Source of the DNA: Flavobacterium sp.
GTDB taxonomy: Bacteria > Bacteroidota > Bacteroidia > Flavobacteriales > Flavobacteriaceae
Reading direction: 5' to 3'
Length of the DNA stretch: 64,000 nucleotides
NCBI RefSeq assembly: GCF_028689845.1
Contig: NZ_JAQVCH010000001.1
Location: 248,001-312,000 of the forward strand
The notes beneath the pieces are model-generated. The model worked only from the letters and a program-made list of their open reading frames with translations, did no database searches and had not been told where the DNA came from. The position numbers were made by a program, and so were the translations under genes. The stretch's first letter is position 1, and every line of letters begins with the position of its first letter. Of the stretch, positions 1-9,345 are shown one piece after another.

Positions 1-8
1 TGAAAACA

Positions 9-1121
9 CTATTGCTTTAAAATAGTTTTAATTTTCTCGCTAGTCGTGCCATCTCCATATGGGTTTGATGACGAAGCAATAGTTTGATAATAAGCCTCTT
101 CTTCTAGTAACCGATTAGCTTCTGTCACAATTTTTGTTTGATTAGAACCAACTAAAATAGCTGTTCCAGCATCAACACCTTCTGTGCGTTCGGTAACTTC
201 TCGTAAAACCAAAACGGGTTTGCCTAAACTAGGTGCTTCTTCCTGAATTCCACCCGAATCCGTCAAAATCAAATAGCTTTTATCCATCATCCAAATTAAT
301 TCTGGATAATCAAGCGGTGCAATAAGCTTTATATTCGCTGCAACAAGTCGTTGATGTGCAATTTCTTTTACATTTGGATTTAGATGAACAGGATAAACAA
401 TCTCAATCGTATCTTGATGTTTTTGAGCAATTTCCATTAACGAATCACAAATCGCTTCAAATGGTTTTCCAAAATTTTCTCTACGGTGACACGTTACTAA
501 GACTATTTTTTTAGAAAAATCAATAGACTCAAATTGTTTTAAGAAATGACTTTCATCTGTGTTTTTTATTTTGGATAAGCCCATCAAAAGGGCATCAATA
601 ACCGTATTTCCAACTACGAAAACATTATTTTTGATGTTTTCCTTATAAAGATTTTCTGCCGATTTAATAGTCGGACAAAAATGATAAGTTGCCAATCGTG
701 ACGTGAGCACACGATTCATTTCTTCTGGAAAAGGCGAGTACATATCGTCGCTTCGAAGACCAGCTTCAATATGAATGATTTTTATTTTTTGATAAAAAGC
801 AGCTAACGAAGCCGCCAATACGGTAGCAGTATCACCTTGCACAAAAACCGCATCAAATTTATCTTTAAGCAGAATCTCATCCGTAATTCGAGCAACCAAA
901 TTAGCAGTTAATTCGTGCAAAGATTGATTTGGTTTCATGATATTCAAATCATAATCAACCTGAATTTCAAAAAAGCTTAACACTTGATCTAACATTTCAC
1001 GATGTTGAGCCGTAACCGCAATTTTTACTTCAAAAAAAGAATCAGAAGCAAAATGCTTAATCAAAGGAGCCATTTTGATTGCTTCTGGACGTGTTCCGAA
1101 AATAAAGAGAACTTTTTTCAT
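9..1121 (-). CDS. wecB: UDP-N-acetylglucosamine 2-epimerase (non-hydrolysing)
   Basis: This cytoplasmic enzyme interconverts UDP-GlcNAc and UDP-ManNAc to supply an amino-sugar donor for surface polysaccharide. The 370-residue length is normal for the family. The N-terminal loop GTRPEAIKMAPL is at residues 9-20, and the conserved catalytic set is visible: Asp97 in QGDT, Glu119 in HIEAGLRS, Glu133/134 in FPEEMNR and His212 in CHRREN. The C-terminal half carries the UDP-binding DSGGIQEEA motif near residue 290. It is the leftmost complete gene and is transcribed away from the glycosyltransferase at 1198, whose promoter lies in the shared gap. The family assignment is secure; the use of its product in the neighbouring polysaccharide is inferred from position. 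Confidence 0.95.
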   Translation of the reverse strand: MKKVLFIFGTRPEAIKMAPLIKHFASDSFFEVKIAVTAQHREMLDQVLSFFEIQVDYDLNIMKPNQSLHELTANLVARITDEILLKDKFDAVFVQGDTATVLAASLAAFYQKIKIIHIEAGLRSDDMYSPFPEEMNRVLTSRLATYHFCPTIKSAENLYKENIKNNVFVVGNTVIDALLMGLSKIKNTDESHFLKQFESIDFSKKIVLVTCHRRENFGKPFEAICDSLMEIAQKHQDTIEIVYPVHLNPNVKEIAHQRLVAANIKLIAPLDYPELIWMMDKSYLILTDSGGIQEEAPSLGKPVLVLREVTERTEGVDAGTAILVGSNQTKIVTEANRLLEEEAYYQTIASSSNPYGDGTTSEKIKTILKQ

Positions 1122-1171
1122 AAGGAAGGTAAAGAGTAATTATAAAGAAATGTAAAACTACTAATAAAAAC

Positions 1172-1179
1172 TATATTTG
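1172..1179 (+). promoter_or_regulatory. Bacteroidota -7 promoter motif for the polysaccharide glycosyltransferase
   Basis: TATATTTG matches the TAnnTTTG consensus exactly and lies 18 bases before the ATG at 1198. The longer reading frame that begins with a TTG at 1177 starts inside this motif, which argues for the ATG at 1198 as the true start. I see no clear -33 TTG element. Confidence 0.5.
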
Positions 1180-1197
1180 CAAGGTAGAAAATCACTT

Positions 1198-2307
1198 ATG
1201 AAAGTATTATTTCAAACCAGAACAAATTTATTTGAAGCTCCCGGGGGCGACATGATTCAAATGTTGAAAACGAAAGAGTTTCTTGAAAAAAAAGGAATTC
1301 AAGTTGATATTTCATTGGCTTTTGAACCCGATTTAAAAGAGTATGATTTGGTTCATCTTTTTAACTTGATGGAGCCACAAGACATTTATCGACAAATGAT
1401 AAACGCAAAAAAGCAAAATAAACAAATTGTATTATCAACTATTTATGGTTTATATACCGAGTTTGAACGAAAAGCCCGCGGCGGATTATTTCAAAAAGTA
1501 GCTAATTTTTTAACGCCATATCAAATAGGTTATATCAAAACAATGGTCAAACATTCCAAAGAAAAACGAATGCACAAAGGGGTTTACCAAATGATGTATA
1601 AGCGATATTATGGGCTGATGAAAGAAATTGTTTCGCAAACAAGTGTGTTTTTGCCTAATTCAGATTCAGAAATGAAAAGAGTGGCAAAAGAATTCAAATT
1701 AAAAGACCCAAAATATATCAGTATTCCAAATGCCATTGACAAATCGGTATTTTCAGAGAACACTTCGCTTGATGGAAACCCATTTTTACAATACAAAGAT
1801 TGTATCTTATGTGCAGCCCGAATTGAAGGTAGAAAATCCACGTTAAATTTGGTTCGTGCTGTTAAAAACACGCCGTATCATTTAGTTTTAGTGGGAAAAG
1901 AATCGCAAAATCAACAACACTATGTGAATCAAGTTCATGAAGAAGCGGGTGAAAATGTGACCTTTTTAGGAGCTATTACACACCAAGAATTAAAACAATT
2001 GTATCAAGTAGCCAAAGTTCATGCCTTAGTGAGTTGGATGGAAACACCGGGTTTGTCTTCGTTAGAAGCGGCCGCAATGGGAATTAATATTGTTGTTACC
2101 CCAAAAGGCGATACGTATGATTATTTTGAAGATTATGCTTTTTATTGTGAGCCAGATGATGTCAACTCAATTACAGCAGCCATTAAAAAAGCTTTTGAAA
2201 CGCCCGTTAATCCAAAATTAAAAGAAAAAATTTTACAAAAGTATACCTGGGAACAAACCGCAGAAGAAACAATTAAAGCGTATAACCTCGCTCTTGAGAA
2301 TAAGTAA
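1198..2307 (+). CDS. glycosyltransferase family 4
   Basis: This is a predicted cytoplasmic GT-B retaining glycosyltransferase that adds a sugar to the lipid-linked repeat unit. The C-terminal half shows the family pattern: ISIPNAIDKSVF, a donor-site region with LVGKESQ, and the ETPGLSSLEAAAMG segment that contains the E-x7-E signature. The N-terminal acceptor domain is less conserved. I start it at the ATG at 1198 because the upstream TTG falls in the promoter motif; this gives 369 residues. It leads a block of same-strand polysaccharide genes. Sugar specificity cannot be read from the sequence. Confidence 0.85.
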   Translation: MKVLFQTRTNLFEAPGGDMIQMLKTKEFLEKKGIQVDISLAFEPDLKEYDLVHLFNLMEPQDIYRQMINAKKQNKQIVLSTIYGLYTEFERKARGGLFQKVANFLTPYQIGYIKTMVKHSKEKRMHKGVYQMMYKRYYGLMKEIVSQTSVFLPNSDSEMKRVAKEFKLKDPKYISIPNAIDKSVFSENTSLDGNPFLQYKDCILCAARIEGRKSTLNLVRAVKNTPYHLVLVGKESQNQQHYVNQVHEEAGENVTFLGAITHQELKQLYQVAKVHALVSWMETPGLSSLEAAAMGINIVVTPKGDTYDYFEDYAFYCEPDDVNSITAAIKKAFETPVNPKLKEKILQKYTWEQTAEETIKAYNLALENK

Positions 2308-2367
2308 AATATTAAAAACAAACACTAATTTTATTAGATTTCTTTCTGTTTGTTTGTTCTAAAATCC

Positions 2368-2375
2368 TATTTTTG
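2368..2375 (+). promoter_or_regulatory. Bacteroidota -7 promoter motif
   Basis: TATTTTTG fits TAnnTTTG and lies about 25 bases before the ATG at 2401. It suggests that the genes from 2401 onward form a transcription unit separate from the glycosyltransferase before it. Confidence 0.45.
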
Positions 2376-2400
2376 CCAACCGAACAACTAAGTGAATCGA

Positions 2401-3507
2401 ATGAAAATAGCCATTTTAGGAACAAGAGGCATCCCCAACTATTATGGAGGTTTTGAACAATTTGCCGAATTTTTCTCTGTTTTTTTAGTAGAAAAAGGGC
2501 ACGAAGTATATTGTTATAATTCACATAATCACAAGTTTCAAGAAACAATGTTTAATGGTGTGCACATTCTTCATCAGCACGATCCAGAATATAAATACGG
2601 CACGTTTGGGCAATTTATTTATGATTACAATTGTATCTTAGATGCTCGTAAACGTGATTTTGACATCATTTTACAATTAGGTTATACTAGCAATTCCGTT
2701 TGGTTTTTTCTATTACCCAAAAAACCAATTATCATTACGAACATGGATGGAATCGAGTGGAAACGTTCCAAATACAGTCGACCGGTGCAACAATTCTTGC
2801 GTTTTGCCGAGCGTTTAGCAGCAAAAAGTAGTGATTATTTGGTTTCAGATTCTATTGGTATTCAAAATTTCTTAAAAAAACGATACGCTAAAGAATCGAC
2901 CTATATTGCCTATGGAGCACATCCGTTTAACGAACCGAACGAAGACATTCTAAAAGAATATGAGGTGAGAAAAGAAAATTTCAATATGATTATGGCTCGA
3001 TTTGAGCCAGAAAATAATTTTGAAATGGTTTTAGACGGCGTGGTAAAAAGTGCGGATAAAACACCGATTTTAGTTATTGGAAATCACAATACAAAATATG
3101 GAGAAGTGCTTAAAAATAAGTATAAAAACCAAACTTCTATTCGGTTTTTAGGGGCTATTTATAACTTAGAACACCTTAATAACCTGCGGTATTTTTCAAA
3201 ATTATATTTTCACGGACATTCCGTTGGCGGAACAAATCCGTCTTTATTAGAAGCTATGGCATCGCAGGCTTTGGTATTGGCTCATAATAATGATTTTAAC
3301 AGAGGGGTTTTAAAAGAAAACAGCTATTATTTTTCAGATGCAGAAGAAGTAAAAAATTTACTGCTCACAATCAAAAAAAATGATAACTTGCAATTCATTC
3401 AAAACAATTTTGAAGCCATTGTAAACGAATTTAACTGGGATAAAATTAATGGGGAATATCTTCAACTTTTTGAGCAATGTATGGCTAGACATCAAGCAGG
3501 AAAATAA
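2401..3507 (+). CDS. DUF1972-type glycosyltransferase (rhamnosyltransferase-like)
   Basis: The N-terminus MKIAILGTRGIPNYYGGFEQ is the hallmark of the DUF1972 domain, found in WchF/Cps2T-like rhamnosyltransferases and related GT4 enzymes. It is followed by a conserved NMDGIEWKR segment near residue 120. The C-terminal half is a GT-B donor domain with HGHSVGGTNPSLLEAMAS near residues 270-287. A reading frame extends nine bases upstream to a GTG, but the ATG at 2401 fits the family start. Its 3' end overlaps the next gene by about 59 bases, so the two are probably translated together. The family call is firm; rhamnose as donor is only a possibility. Confidence 0.85.
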   Translation: MKIAILGTRGIPNYYGGFEQFAEFFSVFLVEKGHEVYCYNSHNHKFQETMFNGVHILHQHDPEYKYGTFGQFIYDYNCILDARKRDFDIILQLGYTSNSVWFFLLPKKPIIITNMDGIEWKRSKYSRPVQQFLRFAERLAAKSSDYLVSDSIGIQNFLKKRYAKESTYIAYGAHPFNEPNEDILKEYEVRKENFNMIMARFEPENNFEMVLDGVVKSADKTPILVIGNHNTKYGEVLKNKYKNQTSIRFLGAIYNLEHLNNLRYFSKLYFHGHSVGGTNPSLLEAMASQALVLAHNNDFNRGVLKENSYYFSDAEEVKNLLLTIKKNDNLQFIQNNFEAIVNEFNWDKINGEYLQLFEQCMARHQAGK

Positions 3508-4783
3508 ATCACATTTTTCATTTATTCCTTTTTTGTTGGTGTTGTCAACCATTCCATTGTCGTATGGAATCAACAATATTTTCTTGGGATTGTTTGCCTT
3601 TTCTGTTTTTTTTCGTTTTAAAATTGCCGATTTTAATTTTCAAAAAAGTTTAGTATTACCACTCATTTTATTTGGATTAATGGCTGTTTCTTATTTTTGG
3701 AGCATTGATCAAGCAGCTACATTTAAAGCCATTCCTAAAGAAATAGCGTTACTACTTATTCCTCTTTTATTTATGATGATGAAACCGTTCTCTAAAGAGC
3801 AAATTCAAAAAATCATTAAATATTATAGTTATGTCATCGTACTTTATGTTTGTTTTTACCTCCTTCAAGCAGCTATTCGATTTTATTTGACTGGTGATAC
3901 GGGCGTGTTTTTTTATCATGAATTAGTGACTAAAAAACTGAATGCAATTCACGTTTCGGTTTATGTGGCCATTGCTTTTTTCTATTTCTTTACCAAAGAA
4001 GTAAAAACAAAAACGGAAATGTTTAGTAGCTTTTTACTCTTCGGATTTGTCATTCTTTTGTCCTCTAAAAATATTATTTTAGTTTTTGTCCTGCTAATTT
4101 TAGTAGAATTTTTCTTCTTTTCTAAAGTTGCACATAAAATGCGATTACGCAACTTATTACTTTTCTCCGTTCTTTTAGTTTCTTTATTTTTTGTTGGTGC
4201 GATTAAAGATCGATTCTTGAACGAATTTAAATCGAATACAGAAAAAAGTTTAAGCTCTACCGTAATCGATAAAAATATGGTAGGTGTAAATGTACTGAGC
4301 GTGAAAGAAGCTTGGACAAACGAAAAATTTTCACCCAACGATTTCTTTCCAGGAACTGCTTTTAGAGCCTATCAAACCAGAATGTTTATTGAGCTTTTTC
4401 AAGTAGAAAATGTATTTTGGACTGGTTACGGATTAAATGCTTCATATAAAAAACTGGACGAAAAATCACTTCAATACAACGTATTCAGAGGAAATGAAAC
4501 CCAAGAAGGATATCAAACTAAAAACTTTCACAATCAATATATTCAAAATTTTGCCGAACTAGGCGTGTTTGGTTTTCTACTTTTACTCCTAATTGTGATC
4601 ATTTCCCTTAAAAAAAGCATAGAAAACAAAGATTTTGTTCAAATTGCTTTCTCAATTCTAATGATAAGTTTATTTTTGACAGAATCTTTTTTATGGAGAC
4701 AACGCGGGGTGGTGTTTTTCACCTTGCTTTTTTGTTTGTTTTGTAAAGAAGAAGTAGTTGCCCCAAAAAAAACTAATGTATGA
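3449..4783 (+). CDS. O-antigen ligase / Wzy-like polysaccharide polymerase
   Basis: This is a 444-residue integral inner-membrane protein with about ten to twelve hydrophobic segments. A large loop near residues 270-370 ends in a [16 protein letters not shown] motif typical of the Wzy_C/O-antigen ligase family. Such proteins either polymerise repeat units in the periplasm or ligate polymer to a lipid. Its position among glycosyltransferases and next to the initiating transferase favours a polymerase role. The start overlaps the previous gene; a TTG seven codons in (3470) is an alternative. The last bases overlap the ATG of the epimerase at 4780 in an ATGA junction. Polymerase versus ligase cannot be decided here. 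Confidence 0.75.
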   Translation: MGNIFNFLSNVWLDIKQENKSHFSFIPFLLVLSTIPLSYGINNIFLGLFAFSVFFRFKIADFNFQKSLVLPLILFGLMAVSYFWSIDQAATFKAIPKEIALLLIPLLFMMMKPFSKEQIQKIIKYYSYVIVLYVCFYLLQAAIRFYLTGDTGVFFYHELVTKKLNAIHVSVYVAIAFFYFFTKEVKTKTEMFSSFLLFGFVILLSSKNIILVFVLLILVEFFFFSKVAHKMRLRNLLLFSVLLVSLFFVGAIKDRFLNEFKSNTEKSLSSTVIDKNMVGVNVLSVKEAWTNEKFSPNDFFPGTAFRAYQTRMFIELFQVENVFWTGYGLNASYKKLDEKSLQYNVFRGNETQEGYQTKNFHNQYIQNFAELGVFGFLLLLLIVIISLKKSIENKDFVQIAFSILMISLFLTESFLWRQRGVVFFTLLFCLFCKEEVVAPKKTNV

Positions 4784-5763
4784 AAAGAATTTTAATAACA
4801 GGTGCTGCAGGTTTCTTAGGCTCGCATCTTTGTGACCGTTTTATTGCAGAAGGCTATTATGTTATCGGAATGGATAACTTAATAACAGGCGATTTAAAAA
4901 ACATTCAACATTTGTTTAAGTTAGAAAACTTTGAGTTTTATCATCATGATGTAACTAAATTCGTCTATGTTCCTGATAAATTAGATTATATTTTGCACTT
5001 TGCTTCTCCAGCAAGCCCAATAGATTATTTAAAAATTCCTATTCAAACCTTAAAAGTCGGTTCATTGGGAACACATAACTTATTAGGCTTGGCTCGCGTT
5101 AAAAAAGCTAGAATTTTAATTGCTTCCACCTCTGAAGTTTACGGAGATCCGCTGATTCATCCACAAACGGAAGAATATTACGGCAACGTTAATACGATTG
5201 GCCCAAGAGGCGTTTATGATGAAGCCAAGCGGTTTCAAGAGTCTATCACGATGGCTTATCATACGTTTCATGGTTTAGAAACTAGAATTGTTCGTATTTT
5301 TAATACGTACGGACCACGGATGCGTTTAAATGACGGCCGTGTAATTCCTGCCTTTATTGGTCAAGCTCTGCGAGGAGAGGATTTAACTATTTTTGGAGAC
5401 GGTATGCAAACACGTTCTTTTTGCTATGTGGATGATCAAGTAGAAGGAATTTATCGCTTATTACTTTCAGATTATAATTTGCCCGTAAATATTGGAAATC
5501 CAGACGAAATTACCATCAAAGATTTTGCCGAAGAAATTATTAAATTGACCGGCACTACTCAAAAAATAGTTTATAATCCGCTGCCAATGAATGATCCTTT
5601 ACAAAGACAACCCGATATTACAAAAGCGAAAGCAATTTTAGATTGGGAACCAAAAGTATCTAGAGCAGAGGGAATGAAAATTACGTTTGACTATTTTAAA
5701 ACACTTTCTACAGCAGAATTGTTGAAAGAAGAACACAAAGATTTCTCGGGTTTTATTCATTAG
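4780..5763 (+). CDS. UDP-glucuronate decarboxylase (UDP-xylose synthase type)
   Basis: This extended short-chain dehydrogenase/reductase is predicted to convert UDP-glucuronate to UDP-xylose with tightly bound NAD. The Rossmann motif GAAGFLGSH is at residues 8-16. The active-site set is present: STSEVYG with Ser118 and Glu119, then YDEAK with Tyr146 and Lys150. The diagnostic [11 protein letters not shown] and IFNTYGPRM segments match the UXS subgroup rather than 4-epimerases or dTDP-glucose 4,6-dehydratases. Arg212 in TRSFCYVDD is also typical. The gene begins at a 4-base overlap with the polymerase. It suggests that xylose, or a sugar made from UDP-xylose, is part of the polysaccharide. Confidence 0.85.
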   Translation: MKRILITGAAGFLGSHLCDRFIAEGYYVIGMDNLITGDLKNIQHLFKLENFEFYHHDVTKFVYVPDKLDYILHFASPASPIDYLKIPIQTLKVGSLGTHNLLGLARVKKARILIASTSEVYGDPLIHPQTEEYYGNVNTIGPRGVYDEAKRFQESITMAYHTFHGLETRIVRIFNTYGPRMRLNDGRVIPAFIGQALRGEDLTIFGDGMQTRSFCYVDDQVEGIYRLLLSDYNLPVNIGNPDEITIKDFAEEIIKLTGTTQKIVYNPLPMNDPLQRQPDITKAKAILDWEPKVSRAEGMKITFDYFKTLSTAELLKEEHKDFSGFIH

Positions 5764-5764
5764 C

Positions 5765-7132
5765 ATGGTAGCAACTCAAAAAGGAAGGTATTCTAAATTT
5801 ATTAGACCAATAAGCATTTTACTTGACTTATTGGTGATAATTTTATTGGCCTCATTCTTTTTTGAAGAGCTAAAAATCGACTTCCTTTTATTTCATTCCT
5901 ATCAAATCATCAGCTGGGTACTAATTGCTTTTTTTGTTGGTTTTTATGAGGTTTATCGCTTTACAACACCTGTAGAAATATTATCTAAAATTCTAAAACA
6001 AACAGTCGTTTTTTTACTAGTAATCATTGCTTATTTTCCTTTTGCAAAAGATTCTATTTTTAGTGGTACTGCAGTTGCATTATTTATGACTTCTAGTTTT
6101 GTCTTGATTTTATTTATTAAATACCTCTTGTTTTATTATTTAAAAAAATACAGAATCGTTACCGGAAGTAATTACAGAAATGCGATTATCATCGGTTATA
6201 CTCAGGAAGCCATCAACCTTAAAAATTTATTTGAAAAAAGAAATGATTATGGCTATCGCTTTTTTGGATTTTTCTCTGATAAAAAAACGAATGAAAATAT
6301 AAAAGGGAAAGTAGCGGAAATAAAAGAATTTGTGCTGAAAAACAAAATTGACGAAATCTATTGTTCTTTAAATGAAATCAGCAATGAACAGTTAAAAGAT
6401 TTGGTAGAATTTTCTGATGAAAATAATAAAACCATTAAATTTATTCCTGACACTAAACAAATTTTTTCTAAAAATTTAAAAATTGATTATTACGAAATGT
6501 TTCCGGTTTTGTCATTGCAACGCACCTTGCTTCATGAACCAGTCACTAAAACGTTTAAACGAACTTTTGACATTCTCTTTTCTGCATTTGTCATTTTGTT
6601 TATCTTGTCATGGTTGGTACCAATCTTGGCGATACTGATCAAACTAGAATCAAAAGGACCGGTGTTTTTTAAACAAGGGAGACCGGGATTAGACGAAGAA
6701 GAATTTTCTTGTTATAAATTTCGTTCGATGAAGATGAATCAAACAACGGAAAGAGAAGCGTCAAAAAACGACCCTCGTGTAACTAAAATTGGGCGGTTTT
6801 TACGAAAAACAAGTTTAGATGAATTGCCACAATTTTTTAATGTTTTAGTGGGCGATATGTCGGTAGTAGGGCCAAGACCGCATTTGTGGTCACAAAATAG
6901 AGTCTACGGAAATCGTGTTAAAAAATACATGGTTCGACATTATGTAAAACCGGGCATAACTGGTTTAGCTCAAGTAAAAGGTTTTAGAGGAGAAATTGAA
7001 ACCGATGACGACATGATTAATCGCATTAAATTAGACGTGTTTTATATTGAAAATTGGTCCTTTATATTAGATGTTAAAATCATCTTTCAAACGGTGATTA
7101 ATATTTTTAAAGGAGAAGAAAAAGCGTATTAA
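5765..7132 (+). CDS. undecaprenyl-phosphate sugar phosphotransferase (WbaP/WcaJ type)
   Basis: This inner-membrane enzyme transfers a sugar-1-phosphate to undecaprenyl phosphate and so starts repeat-unit assembly. The order is: four N-terminal membrane segments (residues about 15-125), a central CoA-binding-like Rossmann domain (about 140-240), one further membrane helix, and a C-terminal bacterial sugar transferase domain from about residue 265. Catalytic-domain signatures are PVFFKQGRPG, CYKFRSM, the Asp-Glu pair in TSLDELPQF, and SVVGPRPH. The 455-residue length is normal. It lies one base after the decarboxylase and overlaps the next gene by one base. Which sugar is transferred (glucose, galactose or an N-acetyl sugar) is not evident. 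Confidence 0.9.
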   Translation: MVATQKGRYSKFIRPISILLDLLVIILLASFFFEELKIDFLLFHSYQIISWVLIAFFVGFYEVYRFTTPVEILSKILKQTVVFLLVIIAYFPFAKDSIFSGTAVALFMTSSFVLILFIKYLLFYYLKKYRIVTGSNYRNAIIIGYTQEAINLKNLFEKRNDYGYRFFGFFSDKKTNENIKGKVAEIKEFVLKNKIDEIYCSLNEISNEQLKDLVEFSDENNKTIKFIPDTKQIFSKNLKIDYYEMFPVLSLQRTLLHEPVTKTFKRTFDILFSAFVILFILSWLVPILAILIKLESKGPVFFKQGRPGLDEEEFSCYKFRSMKMNQTTEREASKNDPRVTKIGRFLRKTSLDELPQFFNVLVGDMSVVGPRPHLWSQNRVYGNRVKKYMVRHYVKPGITGLAQVKGFRGEIETDDDMINRIKLDVFYIENWSFILDVKIIFQTVINIFKGEEKAY

Positions 7133-7884
7133 TGAAAGCTTTAGTTTCCATTATAACACCTGCTTACAATTCTGCAAAATTTATTGCCGAAACCATCCAA
7201 TCGGTTCAAAATCAAACCTATCAAAATTGGGAAATGATTATTGTGGATGACGGTTCTTCCGATGAAACGGAATCCATCGTTTTAGCTATTTTAGTAAAGG
7301 ATAGCCGAATCCAATTTTTTAAATTACCAACCAATGCTGGTCCAGCTGTGGCAAGAAATATTGGAATTGAAAAAGCCTCTGGAGATTTTATGACGTTTAT
7401 TGATGCCGACGACATTTGGTTTCCAACATTTATTGAAAACAACATTAAAACCATTCAAGAAACCACTATTCCGTTTGTGTTCTCTTCCTATAAACGAAGT
7501 AATGAAAAACTTGATTTTATTTATTCCGACTTTAAAGTGCCGCTAAAAGTTACCTATACCGATATTCTAAAATCCAATTCCATAAGCTGTCTAACCGCTT
7601 TTTTGGACATTAAAATTCTTGGTAAAAAGCAAATGCCACTCATTCGGAAAAGACAAGATATGGGATTATGGCTTGCTTATTTGAAAGAAATTCCGTTTGC
7701 TTACGGAATTCAAGAAACCCAAGCAATTTATCGTATTAGAGAAAATTCGCTTTCCAGAAAAAAATCAGATTTACTAAAATACCAATGGCAATTTTACAGA
7801 GAAGTAGAAGCGTTATCTGTATTTCAATCAACTTACTATATGGTTCATTGGATGGTGAGAGGATTTTTAAAATATAGAAATTGA
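7132..7884 (+). CDS. glycosyltransferase family 2
   Basis: This is a GT-A fold inverting glycosyltransferase. The N-terminus VSIITPAYNS, the nucleotide-binding VDDGSSDET at about residues 38-46, and the DADD metal-binding motif near residue 87 are all present. At 250 residues it is a compact single-domain member. Its ATG overlaps the stop of the phosphoglycosyl transferase, so it probably acts early, adding the second sugar to the lipid-linked primer; that is an inference from position. It is the last plus-strand gene of the polysaccharide block and faces the CapK-like gene. Confidence 0.85.
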   Translation: MKALVSIITPAYNSAKFIAETIQSVQNQTYQNWEMIIVDDGSSDETESIVLAILVKDSRIQFFKLPTNAGPAVARNIGIEKASGDFMTFIDADDIWFPTFIENNIKTIQETTIPFVFSSYKRSNEKLDFIYSDFKVPLKVTYTDILKSNSISCLTAFLDIKILGKKQMPLIRKRQDMGLWLAYLKEIPFAYGIQETQAIYRIRENSLSRKKSDLLKYQWQFYREVEALSVFQSTYYMVHWMVRGFLKYRN

Positions 7885-7895
7885 TTTCCGCTTTT

Positions 7896-9230
7896 TTACC
7901 GTAATGGCGGTAAATCAGACTGAAATTGTTTTAGTTTTCCACGAGCAGTTCGTTTTAAAACGGTCATTCTGTTATAAGTAAAATGCAATCCAGGTTCCAA
8001 ATAGGTGGCAATTGCCTTTTCAATTTCCAAAATTTGTTCAGGTGTTAAGGCTTCCGAACTCACATAATCAATTTCAAAGGTATCCAATTTGGTCTGACGC
8101 ACGACGAATTCCTTTACATTGCCATCATCTTCGATTATACTTTTTGTGACGTAGTAAAAGGTTAATCCTGGAGCTTTTTTTCCACTCGGCAAAAGGGCAA
8201 CATCGCTGGTTCTTCCGATTAATTTTTTTAAAATGGGCAACTTTACCGTGCTTTTTACATCTAAAATTCCAATATCACCAATTTCGTAACGAATAAAAGG
8301 ATGGGCTTTATTGTATAGGGAAGTAATAACCACTTTCCCTTCGGTGCCATAAGGTACGGCTTGGTTATTTTCGTCTAAAATTTCTACAAATAAGGTTTCG
8401 GAATTCACTTGCCATTCGTCTTTTTTATTTTGAAAAGCAATTAAGTCTAACTCTGAGGCTCCGTATTCATTCACAACAGGAATGCCCAAGTGTTTTTCGA
8501 GCAGCACTTTATCTTCATCAAAAAGCATTTCTGAGGTTACCATGCATACCTTCAACGTTGGACAAAAATCAGTTAAGATGATATTTCGTGTTTGTAAATA
8601 CTTTCCGAAAAGCACGATAGAACTGGTGTAACCATTGATATAATCAACCTTTTTTGTTTTAAAATGCTTCAAAACCCCATCTAAAACTCCATCCGATAAA
8701 TCGAAAATAGGAAAGCGATATCTTTTACTCAAGAAATCTTTTAAACGTTCTTTTTGATAACCCACAAAATCTAGCGGAATTCCATAAAAACGAGCTTGAT
8801 ACGAATTGTTAAAGTCCACAGCATACCAACCAAAGCGGTGGATGATAGAAGCCCACGTCATTGCATGTGCTGCTTTATCTTTGGCAAATATAAAAGGATC
8901 GCCGCTAGAACCAGATGTTTTGTTTACAAAAACTGATTTTTCAGAATACCCATGAGAAAGCCGTTCTTTCAAAGGTTTTTGTAAATTTTTTTTTGTCAAA
9001 ACGGGTAAGTTGTTCCATTCTGAGATAGCAAAATCAACTTGCTCTTGGCCAACTAAGTTTCTATAAAAAGGATTGTTTTTCAAATGATAATTAACAATTT
9101 CCAACTTTCTTTTTTCAATATAGTGAGGATAATCTTCCTCGGAAACTTTTAAAATTTCTTCAAAATCAACTTGTGCTTTCGCAATAGGAAAACCGCTTAG
9201 TTTTAACGAAAAATGAAACAAGTTGAACAT
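7896..9230 (-). CDS. CapK / PaaK-like adenylate-forming enzyme
   Basis: This protein resembles the phenylacetate-CoA ligase/CapK branch of the adenylate-forming superfamily. Visible motifs are the ATP-binding loop TSGSSGDPF at about residues 104-112, NEYGASELD near residue 236 and YEIGDIG near residue 314. Members beside capsule genes are thought to activate an acyl or amino-acyl group that decorates the polysaccharide, but substrates are seldom known. It is convergent with the glycosyltransferase at 7132, with only 11 bases between their stops, so it sits at the cluster border. A TATTTTTG motif upstream on the minus strand suggests its own promoter. The family is likely; the substrate is unknown. 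Confidence 0.8.
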   Translation of the reverse strand: MFNLFHFSLKLSGFPIAKAQVDFEEILKVSEEDYPHYIEKRKLEIVNYHLKNNPFYRNLVGQEQVDFAISEWNNLPVLTKKNLQKPLKERLSHGYSEKSVFVNKTSGSSGDPFIFAKDKAAHAMTWASIIHRFGWYAVDFNNSYQARFYGIPLDFVGYQKERLKDFLSKRYRFPIFDLSDGVLDGVLKHFKTKKVDYINGYTSSIVLFGKYLQTRNIILTDFCPTLKVCMVTSEMLFDEDKVLLEKHLGIPVVNEYGASELDLIAFQNKKDEWQVNSETLFVEILDENNQAVPYGTEGKVVITSLYNKAHPFIRYEIGDIGILDVKSTVKLPILKKLIGRTSDVALLPSGKKAPGLTFYYVTKSIIEDDGNVKEFVVRQTKLDTFEIDYVSSEALTPEQILEIEKAIATYLEPGLHFTYNRMTVLKRTARGKLKQFQSDLPPLR

Positions 9231-9245
9231 AAAAACATTTTAATT

Positions 9246-9253
9246 CAAAAATA
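9246..9253 (-). promoter_or_regulatory. Bacteroidota -7 promoter motif for the CapK-like gene
   Basis: Read on the minus strand this is TATTTTTG, an exact match to TAnnTTTG, about 16 bases before the ATG whose first base is at 9230. Confidence 0.4.
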
Positions 9254-9311
9254 TACATTCCGTATTCGATAAACTATTTAGCGTAAACTTTTTTTTAAAA
9301 ATAAAACGAAG

Positions 9312-9319
9312 TATTTTTG
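9312..9319 (+). promoter_or_regulatory. Bacteroidota -7 promoter motif for purD
   Basis: TATTTTTG matches TAnnTTTG and ends 26 bases before the purD ATG at 9346. No convincing -33 TTG is visible. Confidence 0.45.
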
Positions 9320-9345
9320 TCAACCCACCTAAAATTTGGTTTATC

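Noticed and set aside
7895..7914. Inverted repeat TTTACCG/CGGTAAA between the GT2 and CapK-like genes.
   Set aside because: It overlaps the stop codon of the CapK-like gene and has no T-run on the correct side in either direction, so a terminator call was not justified.
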